This document shows positions 1 through 12,840 of a stretch of 64,000 nucleotides of DNA, one piece after another. Source of the DNA: Nymphaea colorata (taxonomy: Eukaryota; Streptophyta; Magnoliopsida; Nymphaeales; Nymphaeaceae). The translations under genes were made by a program, and so were the position numbers. The stretch is taken from positions 20,024,370 to 20,088,369 of the forward strand of contig NC_045140.1 of the NCBI RefSeq assembly GCF_008831285.2, given 5' to 3'. Below the pieces are notes generated by a model that saw only the letters and a program-made list of their open reading frames with translations, searched no databases and had not been told where the DNA came from. The first letter of the stretch is position 1; each line of letters begins with the position of its first letter.

Positions 1-436
1 TTTTCTTTTTTGAGATATGAAATGTCCATGTTCCAAGAATTTCTGTTCTGATATGCTAAAACTGGATTTCACAAGGATATAGACACAAAAAAAAAGAAAT
101 CATCAATTAGCTTTGCAATGACTTATACCGGTGAAAATCCGGGGTGAATCTTGTGTTGGACATAACGGCCATTACACAACTTATACAACGTCTGTTCTAC
201 TCCAGAATCCGGTTGATCTGGGGCAATTTGAGTGGGATATTGTGTTTGTCAAAGTAAAGAATCGAATAGCTTCAGTCCTTCTATCAATCTTCTCAAGGTT
301 ACCAAATCCTTTGCAGTTGGCGTTGCTAAAAGTCCTTTATATCTATATGACACTTTAGGCTACTGACATCTAAGAATTATTGTTACAATTGTTTAACTTT
401 GTTATTAATGTTTTTAGTAAGAAAATATCTTGCCAG
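1..436. other. sequence upstream of the first visible SURF1 exon
   Basis: This stretch is AT-rich and reads like intron. SURF1 proteins carry a conserved region before the exon at 437, and I looked for it in all frames here. An open stretch from 131 to 358 is the only sizeable one and it does not resemble SURF1. A polypyrimidine-rich tract leads into the acceptor before 437. The missing 5' exons are therefore probably to the left of the window. Confidence 0.4.
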
Positions 437-1260
437 TGTGCAGTTATCTGTTCTGGTTAATAGAGGATGGGTGCCACGTAGTTGGCGAAACAAGTTTCTG
501 GAAAATTCTGCTGAAATTGCACAGTCCTCAATTACAACGGTAGATGATGCTGAGCATAAACATGAACCATGGTGGAAATTTTGGACCAAGGGAGCCGCAG
601 TTAGTAAGGTGATTTTGATTCATCAGAACATTCTGTCTGATCTGCTTGCTTATACTTCTTTCAAGATCATCTTTAGTGATTGCAATAGCTATAAGATCTA
701 CCGTTTTTCATGTCGCAGGACCTCAAACACCACAACATTGGATTGGTGAAAGTTCTTGGCGTAATCCGTGGGAGTGAGAAACCAAGCATATACGTGCCAG
801 CTAATGAACCCAGCACAGGGCAGTGGTTTTATGTTGATGTTCCGGCAATGGTACAGCATCTTGGGCTTCCAGAGAGTACAATTTATGTAGAAGAAATTAA
901 TGAGGATGTCAATCCAAGTAAACCATATCCAATACCAAAAGAACTCAATTCTTTGATCTCTCACTCAGTCATGCCAAGGGACCATCTAAACTATGTCTTC
1001 ACTTGGTACAATTCTTTCTCTTAGGAAGGTGTAACGACAGTTACTTTAATTGTCCTATTTAAAATTTAACACTCTAAGTTGTTATGAAGGGTTCTTGAAA
1101 TCAGACCTTGCCCCTCCTTTCAAGTTCAATAATATTTTGGGCAACCTTCTGAAAGTAGAAAAAGCTGTTGACCTCATTTTCTTGTTGCAGGTACTCTTTG
1201 TCAGCGGCAGTAACTTTCATGGCAATTAAAAGAACATTGCCCAAGAAAAGTCAGAGATAA
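437..1260 (+). CDS. SURF1: SURF1-like cytochrome c oxidase assembly protein, last three exons
   Basis: SURF1 is an inner mitochondrial membrane protein needed to assemble cytochrome c oxidase. Three exons are visible: about 437-608, 719-1005 and 1191-1260 (stop TAA). Exon one carries LVNRGWVPRSWR and then EPWWKFW, both typical of plant SURF1. Exon two carries VLGVIRGSEKPSIYVPANEP followed by STGQWFYVDVPAM and ends in DHLNYVFTW. The last exon gives YSLSAAVTFMAIKR, the second transmembrane helix and basic tail. Splicing is canonical: AAG|GTGATT to CGCAG|GACCTC in phase 0, and ACTTG|GTACAA to TTGCAG|GTACTC, which restores a W codon. The acceptor of the first exon could be at 437 or at 444. The N-terminal half (transit peptide and first helix) is not in the window. 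No in-frame stop or frameshift is seen, so the gene may be functional. I assign the family from recognised motifs, not from a search. Confidence 0.88.
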
Positions 1261-4012
1261 CATTGCAGATGCAAGATTGTTTTCTCTTCACCAGCAACCA
1301 CCAGAAGTGTACACATTTCCGCTCATGGAGTAAACAACCGAGCTCATATTTTAACCCCGGCTGAAGAGGGCTGTTGATGACTCGTTTGCTTCTGCTTTCA
1401 TTTAGATCCATTCGTTGTTGGCTTCACAGGTGCTATTTATGGAAATAAGATTTCGAGTCTCTCACCAAGTGAATTTTCTGTCCACTTTTTGTGGCTGTTA
1501 CAGCTTTTTGTCAGTTCTGGAGGTACATACTTCCGTTTTCTTTTACAGCACATGGAGCTAAGCTATGTCCATGAAATAACATAGACAAAGCGGTAGAAAT
1601 TGGTTTCTTGTTTTTTAAGGGGAGAAAACAAATACAAACTGGAGCAACAGAACAGTCGCTGCTTGATGAAGCTAAATGGTGTGATATTCATAGCAACTTT
1701 TTGCCAGTGGTTGTCTTACATGTCAAATAAGGGATGGGCAACATATTGAGATATCAAGTCATTCATGAATTCCACCAAAAACCATTGTATGTTTTACTTA
1801 ATTTATCATTCGTGTAGCTCTGGTGGTGTTTAGCTTAACAAAGTCACATTGGAGCTGACTTATCGTTGCTCGTCAACATCCGGCCTGATTCAAGTTCATT
1901 CTTTTTTGTTTTTTTATTTCTTTTTAATGAAGTTTCAAGTGGCCTGTTGTCCTAGATCATCTTTTAAGGTTGCAAATGAATTTAATCCAAAATAGCAGAA
2001 TGCATTGGAAATAGGATTGGAAGTACATTAAAAACATGATAAAATCTTCAACCTAGAAGATACTAACAGTAGTCTATCAACCCTGTAACTGGCCCCATGG
2101 GCGAGTCTCTTGTTCTTGGGCTGGCCGACGAGCGAGCTGATTTATTCTCCTGATTATATATGCACTTCTAAGAGTTTGTACAGTTGCACTCCCAATCTTG
2201 TGATTGTTTATTTTTATTGGAAAAATAGCAAAAGAAAATATGAAAGATAGTTCTGATAAAATTAAGAAATGTCTTCAAATAAGTTTCTAACTGGAGATAC
2301 CTCAGATGCTAGAGCCACGTTCTGGTGAGCATGGAACGAGGGAGAAGCCATACTTCTGGAAACTCTTGCTGGTCTTTGAAATCTGGTGAAAAAAATAGTG
2401 GCCCTCGTAGAAGTCGGATTTTGAATTGTACAAATTCCTTTAAAATTAATGTGCGGTGCCGACATGCATCGTCTTGTAACAAGCCATGTCACCCATGAAC
2501 TCCCAGTTTAAAACTGGTCCTGACAATCACAGTCGAGGCCGGAAAAATGGTTTCCGGTGAGAGCAGTCCACGTGCCATTCTCCCACCAATCTTTCCAGCT
2601 CACTTGCCGTTAAGCGCTTTCAAGCCTGTCCTGTCACGGCTGTCGCCTCAGCGCAATATTTGTTCGCGCTGTATCGGCGAGAAACCAACTTTTCTTTTAG
2701 CTATTTCATCCAAAATTATTACCAAAAACTAATTTAAAAGTGTTTTTCCTTTTATTTTTGTGTAAAGCGAAGGTTTTATGAAATATACGAAAGCTTGATA
2801 GCATACTTTCAGGCAGGATATCTATTGTTAATGTGTGTCTCTTTGTCTAAATGAGATTTCTTGTAATAAATTCGAAAAGCTTTCTCAAGCTAATTACATA
2901 TAAAAACGGAAGTTATGAGTTTTTTTGTTCTTTTTTCACTTTTAGAATGTGAATTCCACATTCGAGAACTAATGGAAATATGGGTTGAATTTCAAGCAAT
3001 CACCACGATGGTCCTCATGTTGTCCTGACAACAAATGGAGGGTCTGCTGTCCAACTCAAACCCACCATGTTTCCTGCTTGATTGAGAAGTTGTTGTTTAT
3101 CCTCAGATGAACATTATTGTTTTCTCTTTTCCTGAGTGGACTCAGAGTTGAACAAAAAAACGGAAGCAACAAAAAAGCGTGATCTCTGTGACGAAAAACT
3201 GTCACATACCGCTAGGTCTTTTCCGTTGGGATTTGCTGTTTACTTAAAAGGTTAAACACATTTTTTTTAATGATTATAACAGCAATAAAAGGACGTCAGG
3301 GATTGGCCGAATGAAACTTTGACTCCATTTTTTTGATATTCACAAAATACTTTCTATGAGGTATAATATGGCGAGCATGAAAAAACCGAAAAAATATGAT
3401 TAATTTTGTAAAAATAAAATAAACAAATAAAAATTATAAAAATTAAAATAATTGAAAAACTAATAACACAAAAGAAAAATTCCAGCCTACACACAAAAGA
3501 AAAATTTATAAAATACTTTTTTAATGTGTTCATTGAATCAATGAGACAGTTTTACTGTTGCCAAACAACCTCAAATAACAATATCAAGTTGCAATACTTG
3601 GGCCATGAATCTAACCACGAATGATTTTATCGGGAAGTTGACCAAAGCACCCAATTCTTGTGACAATATAAAGCTTTGTACCTTTCTCAAGTCTTTTATC
3701 GGGAAAAGAAGGAAAGAAACCGGAAAACATTGTTCAACTGATAGAACATATCTTCCATTTCAAGCTTACCCATTTAGTCAGTCCTGCAAATGACGCCTTA
3801 TATCACAATCCATACAATCTAGCAAGTGTTCACGTTTCAATGACCATCCATCTAGCAAAGAATGAAAACAAAAATTCTTTTGGTTTACCTTTCTTATGTT
3901 GTTCGATTATAAAAATGAGCATGTGCACACACACACACACAGATAAATACCATTTTACAAAATCAAGTCCACCTCAGGAAATTTTCTGGTTGCATCATTT
4001 GTACTGTGAGTC

Positions 4013-4019
<7 letters not shown>
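1261..4019. other. AT-rich intergenic spacer after SURF1
   Basis: No coding region is recognisable. The first few hundred bases would include the SURF1 3' UTR. A segment at about 2333-2397 resembles 57940-58004 (same strand), so part of the spacer is a dispersed repeat. A short CA microsatellite lies near 3928-3942. Short open frames near 2547 and 3605 show no family motif. Confidence 0.5.

Positions 4020-4088
<69 letters not shown>
4020..4088. repeat. TA dinucleotide microsatellite
   Basis: An uninterrupted run of alternating A and T of about 69 bases is visible, starting just after TCATATAA. Such tracts are prone to length change and assembly error. Confidence 0.97.
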
Positions 4089-4090
<2 letters not shown>

Positions 4091-4977
4091 TTGATTACCA
4101 TATGTACTAAGTAGCTTTTACAATAGTATACAACTCTTTCTTTTCATGCTATTTACTTTTCCACAAACCACCTTTAAGTAAACCACCTTGTCAACCAATT
4201 GTGCCACACCCCTCAGTTGGGAGAAGCTAAATGTGGCCTACCGTAGGCAGTTGCCCACTTGAACACAACAAAGATGTTATTTAATTATTGTGGTTTACCA
4301 TCAACAAAAAGAACTAAAAAGATATTCCCTTAAATGGAGTTCATGTTTTCCGTAAACATATTTTTCAAACATAAGCGTCGGGGCAGCAAAAGAAAGATTC
4401 TTATTAATAAAAACTCACGATTAATGATCACTAACTCACCGCCATTATATGAATACGTTTAAATATTTCAATTTTCTCTTGAAAATTTGATGATTATCAT
4501 GTGGAACATGATTTCTAACAATATAATGAAACATGCATAGTAGTAGACCTCAATTCATGACCCATCTGAGGACCAGAACCGACAACCAGTCCCAGTTCTC
4601 ACAAAAATAAAAAATGTAGGAAATCTATTAGTGCGATAACCAAGAAGATGAGGCCCGCTAGCTACGAACTGAATGCAGACACTAAAGAATGCATTTGGTA
4701 ACATCCAGCAGCCGGATGGACTCAATATCTTGTATCACTTTGTTTTAACAAAATTTAATTGTACTCCAACTTTAAACTAGGATTATTCAAGAAAGCCCAA
4801 TCAGAAACATGTTAAATCAAACTTACATCTGATTGGAACCCCATGATTTAGATATGAGATAAATGAATTTGAGATCAGACTTCTTTTTCTACCTTACATT
4901 AAGTATGCCAATACAAAATAATCACTTTTAGCCAACAAGGTGTTCATTCTCATCCAAGAGTTCCAAGATGCACGACC

Positions 4978-5073
4978 TTATAAGTTCTCCGTACTTCTCA
5001 ACCAAGCATCAAAGAATTCCTTAGCAAATGAATAAGGAAATGCAGCATCCATCAAACAATGCCCTGCATGCAG
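4978..5073 (-). other. possible terminal exon of an unidentified minus-strand gene
   Basis: On the minus strand a pyrimidine-rich tract ends in TTGTCAG at 5080-5074. It is followed by 32 codons reading LHAGHCLMDAAFPYSF and AKEFFDAWLRSTENL, then TAA. The composition (W, H, C, D, E and K spread along the stretch) is more protein-like than the surrounding AT-rich frames. I do not recognise the family. Chance cannot be excluded for so short a stretch. Confidence 0.3.
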
Positions 5074-8000
5074 CTGACAAAACACACAATAGTGACTTAG
5101 GAATAACAGAAAGAAGGGATTCGATTTCCTGCAGATGCTTGGAGAGCAAATGCTGCCACTGAATATAGCAATGAAAATTTCAGAAACACAAAAAGCCAAA
5201 GATATTTGAAATACAGCTACAGTTTCAATACAGCTAAAAGCAAAAGTAAATTTTTGTATGTCGTATGAAAAGCCCATAAGATCGCTTTTTCGAAAAATGA
5301 TTGTTAAATCAGTAATAATTTCTTTTTCCTTTATAAAAATTGATCTTAAAAAAAGGTTGGTGGATATATATAAGCTGCTCTTAGCTTTTAAGAACTAATA
5401 AAGGAAAACGTCATTCACCAAACCAATTAGATTATAAAAATTAACTAAACTGAGTATTGGGTACGTTTGTAGAGATCAATACAAATTAATAAACTTAAAA
5501 TTGGTTTTACTTGAGAACATTTTAGGTCTTTCATCAAACTAACACCTGAGACCGTGTTTGTTTTTTTTACCACACTAACACCAGCTTAAGTGATAACCTA
5601 GCCTCAATCAGCAAAACATTATTTTTGTTGAACCACAGAAAACATAGTTGATGCTTAAATATAACCGGTCCTCCAGCAGGGATATTGCACACAATCTTGG
5701 ATCCACATAACAAGGGTAAGTACAAAGTTAAATGCCGGGAAACAAAAAGACAAGATATAATTATAAAACATCTACTGAAGAAAGAAAAATGACAAGGAAA
5801 AATTAAGAAAAGCGAAATGTGATAATAAATAGAAAAGGAGATACAATAATAGGAACTGTACTTACCGAAGGACAGCTTCATAATAAGTAAGGAGCCTTGT
5901 ATGACCCAAAAACAATGGCCAAGACAAAGCAACCAAATATGTCAAACAAAAAGCAAAAGATAAACCAATGAGTGAGTCCTGAATTTCTTAGAACTAGAGC
6001 CTCCTGTTGAGCTTTCCTAGCACCCCTAATATTTGTAAAAGCAGAGTTTCGGAGTCCAAAACTTCCTGTTTATAGTCCAAAACTTCCTGTTTATAGAGGA
6101 GATTTTAGTAACTTCAGCTGTCATGGTTTTTAACCTTTTTTTCCTTCTCTCATACATTAATCTAAATTCCCATTTTGTCAATACAAATTTATATATTGTC
6201 AAGATATCAATTTTTCATTTTTGCGCAATAGGCATTACCGAGTTATCCCCCAAAATAGTGAACTAAAACATATGTATTCTAATCTAGAGCATAGGAAGAT
6301 TGATGAAAATGACATTGCCTTAGAAAACATAGACAATTTGGTGAAGATACATGTGTTCATAAAACTCAACAGCAGAAGGAAAGTTCCATAGGACTGAACT
6401 AAAACCAACACTCATGCACATATTTGAGCATAAGAGACAAAGGAACCAATGAGAAAAGAGTGTGTTGATAACATGGTCACAAAGAGTCCAATATGACACT
6501 AAATGTGAGAAACAAGAAGAAGCTGAAAAATATTTATCACTATTCAGAAAGAAGGAAATAATTAAAAACTCTAGCAAAAAGCCGTTGACATAACATTAAA
6601 TAGAAAGTATGTTTTAATACATGATAACAAAGTAATACAAGAACGTGCTCATGCCGTTTCCAATTTCATGTCTACAGAATCATTCACGCATCCAATTGTT
6701 TTCTTGAGCACATAAATATGCACAAGAGTCTACAAGAGTTTTTGCTACTTTTATAATAAATAACTAAAAGATCAACCTTCAAAATCTATAACTTTTGGCA
6801 AGACATACAAATTCAAACTAAAGATTCGAGAAAAAAAATTCCAGTATTTTATCAAAGACATGAAACAACCAGTGAAAAGAAATTACTTTTATTGAGGAAT
6901 GTTAAAAAATAAATAAAATAAAAAGTTAAGTAACAATCTACAAAAGATTAAAAGACCAAGTGTTACCCATCGCTAACAAGGGTCGCCCCTTTCCAAGAGA
7001 AACCCAGTAACGCACACACACTCACCCCTAATCCCCAATTAGGGTTCTCCCTCGCCAGAGGGCCAAACACTCAATATTCATGATGATTCGACCATATATA
7101 TAAGCACTATTAGATCAGTCTCTTGGGGATCCGATCCAATCTTATACCCAATGCCTAACATCAAGTGCTTAGAAAAATATGCAAATTCATCTAAGATAAT
7201 ATAGAATCCTTGGCTTAAAATGTCAAAGATGTAGACTGAAATCCAAACAAAACTTTTCAATAGCGAGATAAATTTAAAAAAAGTTTGTAACTATTGGTAA
7301 GAACGTCATGAAAATCTAAACAAAAATGCATTACCTTTCACGAGTTCAAAAATAAGTAGGGGAGTTTCAAAAAACTATGTAATGAATTTACCCGAATTTT
7401 CTCATAAAAGACAAAAATATGTATTAGCTTTCATCAAAAAGTGTGAAACTGTAAAAGAACTTGCAAAAGTTTAAGACATTTCTAAAAGATCGAAGAAAAC
7501 TTGTACAAGTTGCAAAGACCACATAATGTTGGGAAAATTTTGCCTAGTTCTATAAAGACATGAAAGTGCACAAAATATTTAATAAAATCAGTTCAAATTC
7601 GTTTTTGTAATTTTTTTAAAAAAGTCACACAAAATCAATGCAAATGTTGATAAGAAAGCCATAAAAGTAAAAAAAATAAAATAAAATAACACAAGAATTA
7701 ATAGAAAATTTTATTGAAGAGATCAGTTTCAAAAATTTTTCTTACAAAAGCAGTAATAAAGATTAAAGTTACTAATACAATTCTAAAAGGAATAGAATAA
7801 ATTTAAAATATTTTAAACGAATTAAAATTGAAAAATATTTTCAAATTCCCATTTTGAATACTTTTCTAGCAATCATAGAGAACAATATATATTTTGGAAA
7901 TATCACTGAAATTTATGTGTGGGGTGAGTGGAACCATGAAAGGGGAAACATGAATTTACTCGCTCTGCCTCATGAATGTGTGCATCAAATCACTTAAAAT

Positions 8001-9930
8001 TAAGAAGAAAAGAAAATGCTCTAGAAACTCCAAACCACGGTTTCAGGAAAAATGATTGCAACCTTCAGATGTGCTCTAAAATTAAGTAAATGCTTTATAA
8101 TTGATCCTAAGCCATTTACCAAAATTTGGATTCAGGTACATGTTCAAATCCTTTAGGAGTTAACCGGATCCAACTAAATGGGTCCAGTTTGAGCTCAACA
8201 ATCGAATCAGCCAACCCACTTACATCCCTGGTTTCAGGACATATTATGTTGAACATAATTTGTCCCGTAAATAGATTCTACAATCAGATTATGATGGCCT
8301 ATTTATCGAGCATCTCATATTATAGGCTACAATGTCTTTTTTCTCTTTCAAAATCAAAACCGTAACTTGAACGAAAATAATAGTATTCAAGAGTTAATGC
8401 CGACAAAATGAACTATAAAGATAAAGATAATACAAGAATTGCATGAAGATAGTAACTTACTAGTCATAATAATAATAATAAAAAAAAACTTGCATGAGAT
8501 GGAGCCCTTAAATAACTTACTAGTCATAACATTACTTTTAAAAAAAAAAAAATTCACAGCAAATAAAACTCTACATGATACCATCTTGAGACATATAAGA
8601 ATGCCCTGCACGACGAGCTTAATATTCAACCTCAAGAAATTTATACATTGAGTGAATTCTGCTTTTGTTGGCTGGCAGATGAGCATCTAGAAGGTCAACA
8701 TGGATATCTTAGAGGGGGCACAGACCAATAGCATCCTTTAAACAATAAAGAGGTTGGCTGCGTATCGAAGAACAAGAACAATCGTGAAGACCCATCAACT
8801 GAGCAGATGCTCGCGTGACGTGAACGTGTAGGTTTTGCATGAATAGTGTCTCATCGGGTTTGTACTTGGAGATTTAAGTCCCTTTTGTGTTTTCCCACTG
8901 TTGTAATAATTCTTTTCACTACCACTCAAGCATATTAAATCAGAAGGTCTATAGGGAGGGGACAGACCATATATTTTAAAAAATAAAACACAAAAAGGTG
9001 GAGATTTTTCAAATTGTACCAAATTTTTTCAATATTGAGAAAAACACCCTAAAGTTTTCCCAATATTAATAATGAAGTCCATAAAGACTACTTTCTGTCG
9101 AAGTGATCATCAAATCAGTGAAGGTTACTTTTTTTGCTTCTCAAAAATCAACATGAAAAGGGAAAAAGAGACATTAGTTTCCCTTACAACTTTCTAGAAT
9201 TGCTAACAAGAAAACAATTAGACAAGGTTACACCTCACTGATTAGAAAAGAGAAATCAACTAAATTGCATATGGTTGCATATAACTTCCAATGTTCAGAG
9301 ACAAACAAATGATCTTACAATTTGTTTTAGTATTGTACTTCTTTTATCACATTGAATACACCAGATTATGTGATAGCCTAGGGTTAGTTGGGAAAAGATT
9401 ATTTTGTTTGAGCAATGCAAAAGATAGGTGTGTTTCTAAAAGTGAAAGCAAAAGTGAACAATGCCCTAAACCAACATTTTCATACGTTAAAGTATCAAGG
9501 GAAAGATACCACAATGGTTAACAAAACCACCAAACCCCACTAGCTTTGCTAACCCATGTTTCAGTTGAAAATGCAATTGATGTCTTACCTTTCAATGGCA
9601 AGACTAAATGAGACTAAATGATGAACGTACTGTAAAATGATTGTGTTTCAAAAAAGGCATAGTCGTGGGGCTTTTTGTCGTAACTTGATCTGTAGAATAA
9701 TGACATGAAATTCAAAAGCCTCTGGGCCCAAAAAGCTTAGGAATCTAACTCAGCTCTCATTGAGATGGAAGAGCAACTAAACAAGAGCTACAAAAAGACA
9801 ATGATATATATGGATTCAGATGAATAATGGTTGAACAAGAAACAAGAAGGAATGCAACCTGACCAGTAGTAGACTAGATATATCCTTCACAAGCCTTGTG
9901 CATTTAACCAACAGAGAACCATTTTTTTAA

Positions 9931-10098
9931 CTTGTGCTGAAAAGCATATCATCCAAACATTCTATAGCCAGATTAAACAACCTAAACTTTGATGGACAAT
10001 CAACAAGTTCCAAAAATTTGCTCTCAGTAACTAAACCCTTCTCTAACATTGTCACAAATGTAGAGCTAGCCCATAGTTGGACAGTACCAAAAGAATTG
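9931..10098 (-). other. possible internal exon of an unidentified minus-strand gene
   Basis: On the minus strand, TTATTAG at 10105-10099 could be an acceptor. The frame then reads NSFGTVQLWASSTFVTMLEK and continues through KFLELVDCPSKFRLF to an amphipathic FNLAIECLDDMLFST. The stretch could end at a weak donor, GTTAAA. The helical, leucine-rich character is compatible with a helical-repeat protein. I cannot name a family, and its link to the exon-like stretch at 4978-5073 is only a guess. Confidence 0.3.
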
Positions 10099-11215
10099 CT
10101 AATAAATGATACCAGAAAAAAATTATAACCATACAACATGAAAAGAAGGTAGAAGAATGCATGCACTTCAAACTTTACTACAAACAATTAAAAAAACAAG
10201 TGAAAGTATGTGTAGTGCAATAAAAACCAAAGTTTTAATAAAAAAAACAAAGAACTACCAACTCATTTTAATAAAAACTCAAGCTGAAATACGCAGCAAA
10301 GAACTAGCAATTCATTTAAGTACATGCCGTCTTTACCCAAAAGAAGATCACACTAGAGTACTTTCGGAAGGAATCCCTGAGTTCAGAGTTCATCAAGCTT
10401 TAATTAGAGGACAACATTAGTAGCAACCAATAAAAACCATCTATCGATACATATGCAAAATGAAGAACTAACACAATGTACAAGCAATGAATGTACGAGG
10501 CACTGTGCCCTTATCCAAAGGCAGATGAACATCTTCATATTACTAGAAGGAATCCCACCGAGTCCATTGTTCTTCATGTTTTAAATATAGAGGCCAATAT
10601 TAGCAGAAACCAACAACAGATTTGAACATGGCTTAGCACCCCGTATTCCACACAAACATTAATCGGAACTCATCCATTAAAAAGATGGGACTCCAGATAT
10701 GGAAACAAAACAACAATAGCAAGAGAAAAATGTACAAGCAAAAAACTGAAATATTGGCAGCCTATTTGCCAAATCAAAGAGAACAACCCTCGGAAAACTT
10801 CCATGACAGCCCACAAGTGAAACTGTTTCACCCGAATAAAAGGAACTGATGTATGCAAAAAGACAAACATTATAGGAGCACCATAACTTTGAAAAGAAGG
10901 GTTTCAAACGTTGAACCCAATTGAAGTTGTTAACTATCATAGCATAAGGATCCAAAAGGGAATGCCAAACTAACATTGTCCCAAACAATAGCACCCTGAA
11001 AGAACAAGTTTGTTTCAGAAAAAGATCCTCAACCAGAAATCAATGAAGAAGAAACCTACCGGAAAATACTGATCACAGAAAACTTGATTTGCAACGTTCC
11101 CCACTTTTTCATGTATATGAAGACCTTTTTACCCTGCCCTTAGAACTACTTCTCTTAATGGCATCTGAAATGTATGTGAAAAGTTCACAAGCATGATTTG
11201 TTGAATTATCTTGTC

Positions 11216-11440
11216 ATGGGTCTAAATCAAAGGCCTTATGTGAATAAGAAATTGTCAAATTTGGATACGTTTGTGAGTCTGGATCAATGGCATTATCTGA
11301 TTCAAAAATCATCAGATTTGGATCTAATCGTGGGTATAGATCAATGGTCTTATCTGAACAAGAAATCGTTCAACATGGATACGTGGTCTTATCTAATTTA
11401 TAAAATCTTAGGTCTGGATCGAGATCCATTGTCTTATGAT
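11216..11440 (+). repeat. 57-bp minisatellite, short array
   Basis: Degenerate direct repeats with a 57-base period are visible: GATCAATGG recurs at 11282 and 11339, followed each time by a CTTATCTGA-like block and a stretch like TTGGATCTAAT. This is the reverse complement of the family that fills 53400-54620. The open frame across the array is a by-product of the repeat. Confidence 0.8.
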
Positions 11441-11465
11441 CTTATCCGATCTGCAATTGTTGACT

Positions 11466-11830
11466 CATAACCTCCTAGAGCTAACAATCATACCGATGCA
11501 TCAAGTTGGCCATGCATTGGTTGTGTCAATCAGTCATTATTCCAATTGCATCCAATTGACATTTTTAATTTGATGGAAGGGACGTTGTTTCATCAAGATC
11601 TTTGAGCAGTTCCCAAGTCTCACGGGATTGTTTTCTCTCTTGTTGTACAAGGTTCTTCGCATCTTTTGTGTTCATAATGAGTTGATCACACATAACCTCC
11701 TAAAATTGACAATTATACTGATGCATCAAGTTGGCCATGCATTGATTGTGTCAACCAGTCAGTCATTTATTTCAATTGCATCCAATTGGCATTTTTAACT
11801 TGATGGACAAGACGTTGCATCAACAGCGGT
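11466..11830 (+). repeat. satellite array, left outlier block
   Basis: About 1.6 diverged monomers of the satellite are present. Shared blocks are GCATCAAGTTGGCCATGCAT, CCAATTGACATTTTTAA, TTGATGGA...GACGTTG and TTTCATCAAGATCTTTGAG. This block is separated from the main array by a 1-kb island, and its divergence fits an old array edge. Confidence 0.9.
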
Positions 11831-12840
11831 TCAGTTAAATATCCAAAAGCAGAGCTTTAGTCTAGGTCAAGCAGTTCCTAGGATATGCAGGGTAACTTGT
11901 TCAAAAGATGGTGTATTTTCATGCTTAGTTAATGTTATGGCACTAGCTGAAGAGATTATGCATTTGAACTATTGCATGTATAATGAGTGTTATGGTGTAT
12001 AAGATGAAAAATTTGCATGAACACAATTTTTTTGTGAAATGTACAAATTAGTTGAGAATCTGTAAGGCTTATTTTGTTGCTTAAATGTGATATAGGTTTT
12101 ATAGGTGGAACTAGTAGCTCAAATGCATGTTGCCAGACCCATACAATCAGACATATCAGCGTCGATGCAAAAATCAACCTGGTGAGAGATTTGCTGTTGG
12201 TCTGATCATTGCACTGGTCGCCCACTAGAACAGACTAGTTCTCTGTACCTTTTGTGAAAGTGATTGGGATCTGATTTCGCCATTAAATACACGGGACAGA
12301 ACCAACTACAATATCTGATGACGATGATCTTTAATGCCTCAACCTTGAAGCTGAAGCAACAAGAATTGTTGATGAAGGAGAGCCTACTGGATATGTTGGT
12401 AAAGATCTTCAAAGTCATGAAGTTGAAGAGGAAGATGAAGAAGAAGATGGAGATGAGGATGAGAATAAAGATGATGAAGATTATGAATGAGAGTCGAGAG
12501 TGCTTTCATTTTATATGACACTGAACATTTTCACAATTTCATTATCATCTTATGAATCTATGGTTACAAGTGCTTTCTAGATTGATATTGTTATGAATTT
12601 CGATCTTTATGAATGATGAACCAAAACTTTATAGCAATAATAAGTCTATCATTCTATAAAACATGTTTTTTATGAAGAACATATTAATCTTGATTTTTAT
12701 TAATTTCTTATGTTTTTTTGGAACCTTTTCAAATTTTTCGGATTATTTTTTTTTAAAATATACGATACGTTATGATATTTTATGATACAACGTATCTCAA
12801 GGCTAGATCGATACATCTTAGTATTCACTTTTTACAACAT
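11831..12840. other. non-satellite island in the array with exon-like remnants
   Basis: The satellite stops at about 11830 and resumes at about 12841. The island is AT-rich and contains two exon-like plus-strand stretches. Positions 12105-12181 follow a TTTATAG acceptor and precede a GTGAGA donor; they read VELVAQMHVARPIQS and on to ISASMQKST. Positions 12335-12490 read into a strongly acidic tail, EVEEEDEEEDGDEDE, and stop at TGA. The acidic tail resembles the C-termini of many nuclear proteins, but I recognise no family. The island may be a gene fragment inserted in the array. Confidence 0.45.

Larger units (their letters stand above)
4089..11190. other. AT-rich spacer with scattered exon-like stretches
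   Basis: About 7 kb of AT-rich sequence has no recognisable gene family. Many short open frames lie on the minus strand but most are pyrimidine-rich, as expected of introns read in the sense direction. Two stretches look more like exons and are listed separately (4978-5073 and 9931-10098). Small local duplications occur: AGTCCAAAACTTCCTGTTT twice near 6050-6085, and a diverged pair of about 130 bases at about 10290-10430 and 10480-10620. The region could be introns of a minus-strand gene, but I cannot show that. Confidence 0.4.

Noticed and set aside
131..358. Open frame just upstream of the SURF1 exon as an earlier SURF1 exon
   Set aside because: The expected family sequence before the LVNRGWVP block is not found in it, and the frame has no convincing donor.
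3840..4094. 84-codon open frame ending in alternating Ile-Tyr
   Set aside because: Its tail is the TA microsatellite, and the rest has no similarity to a known family.
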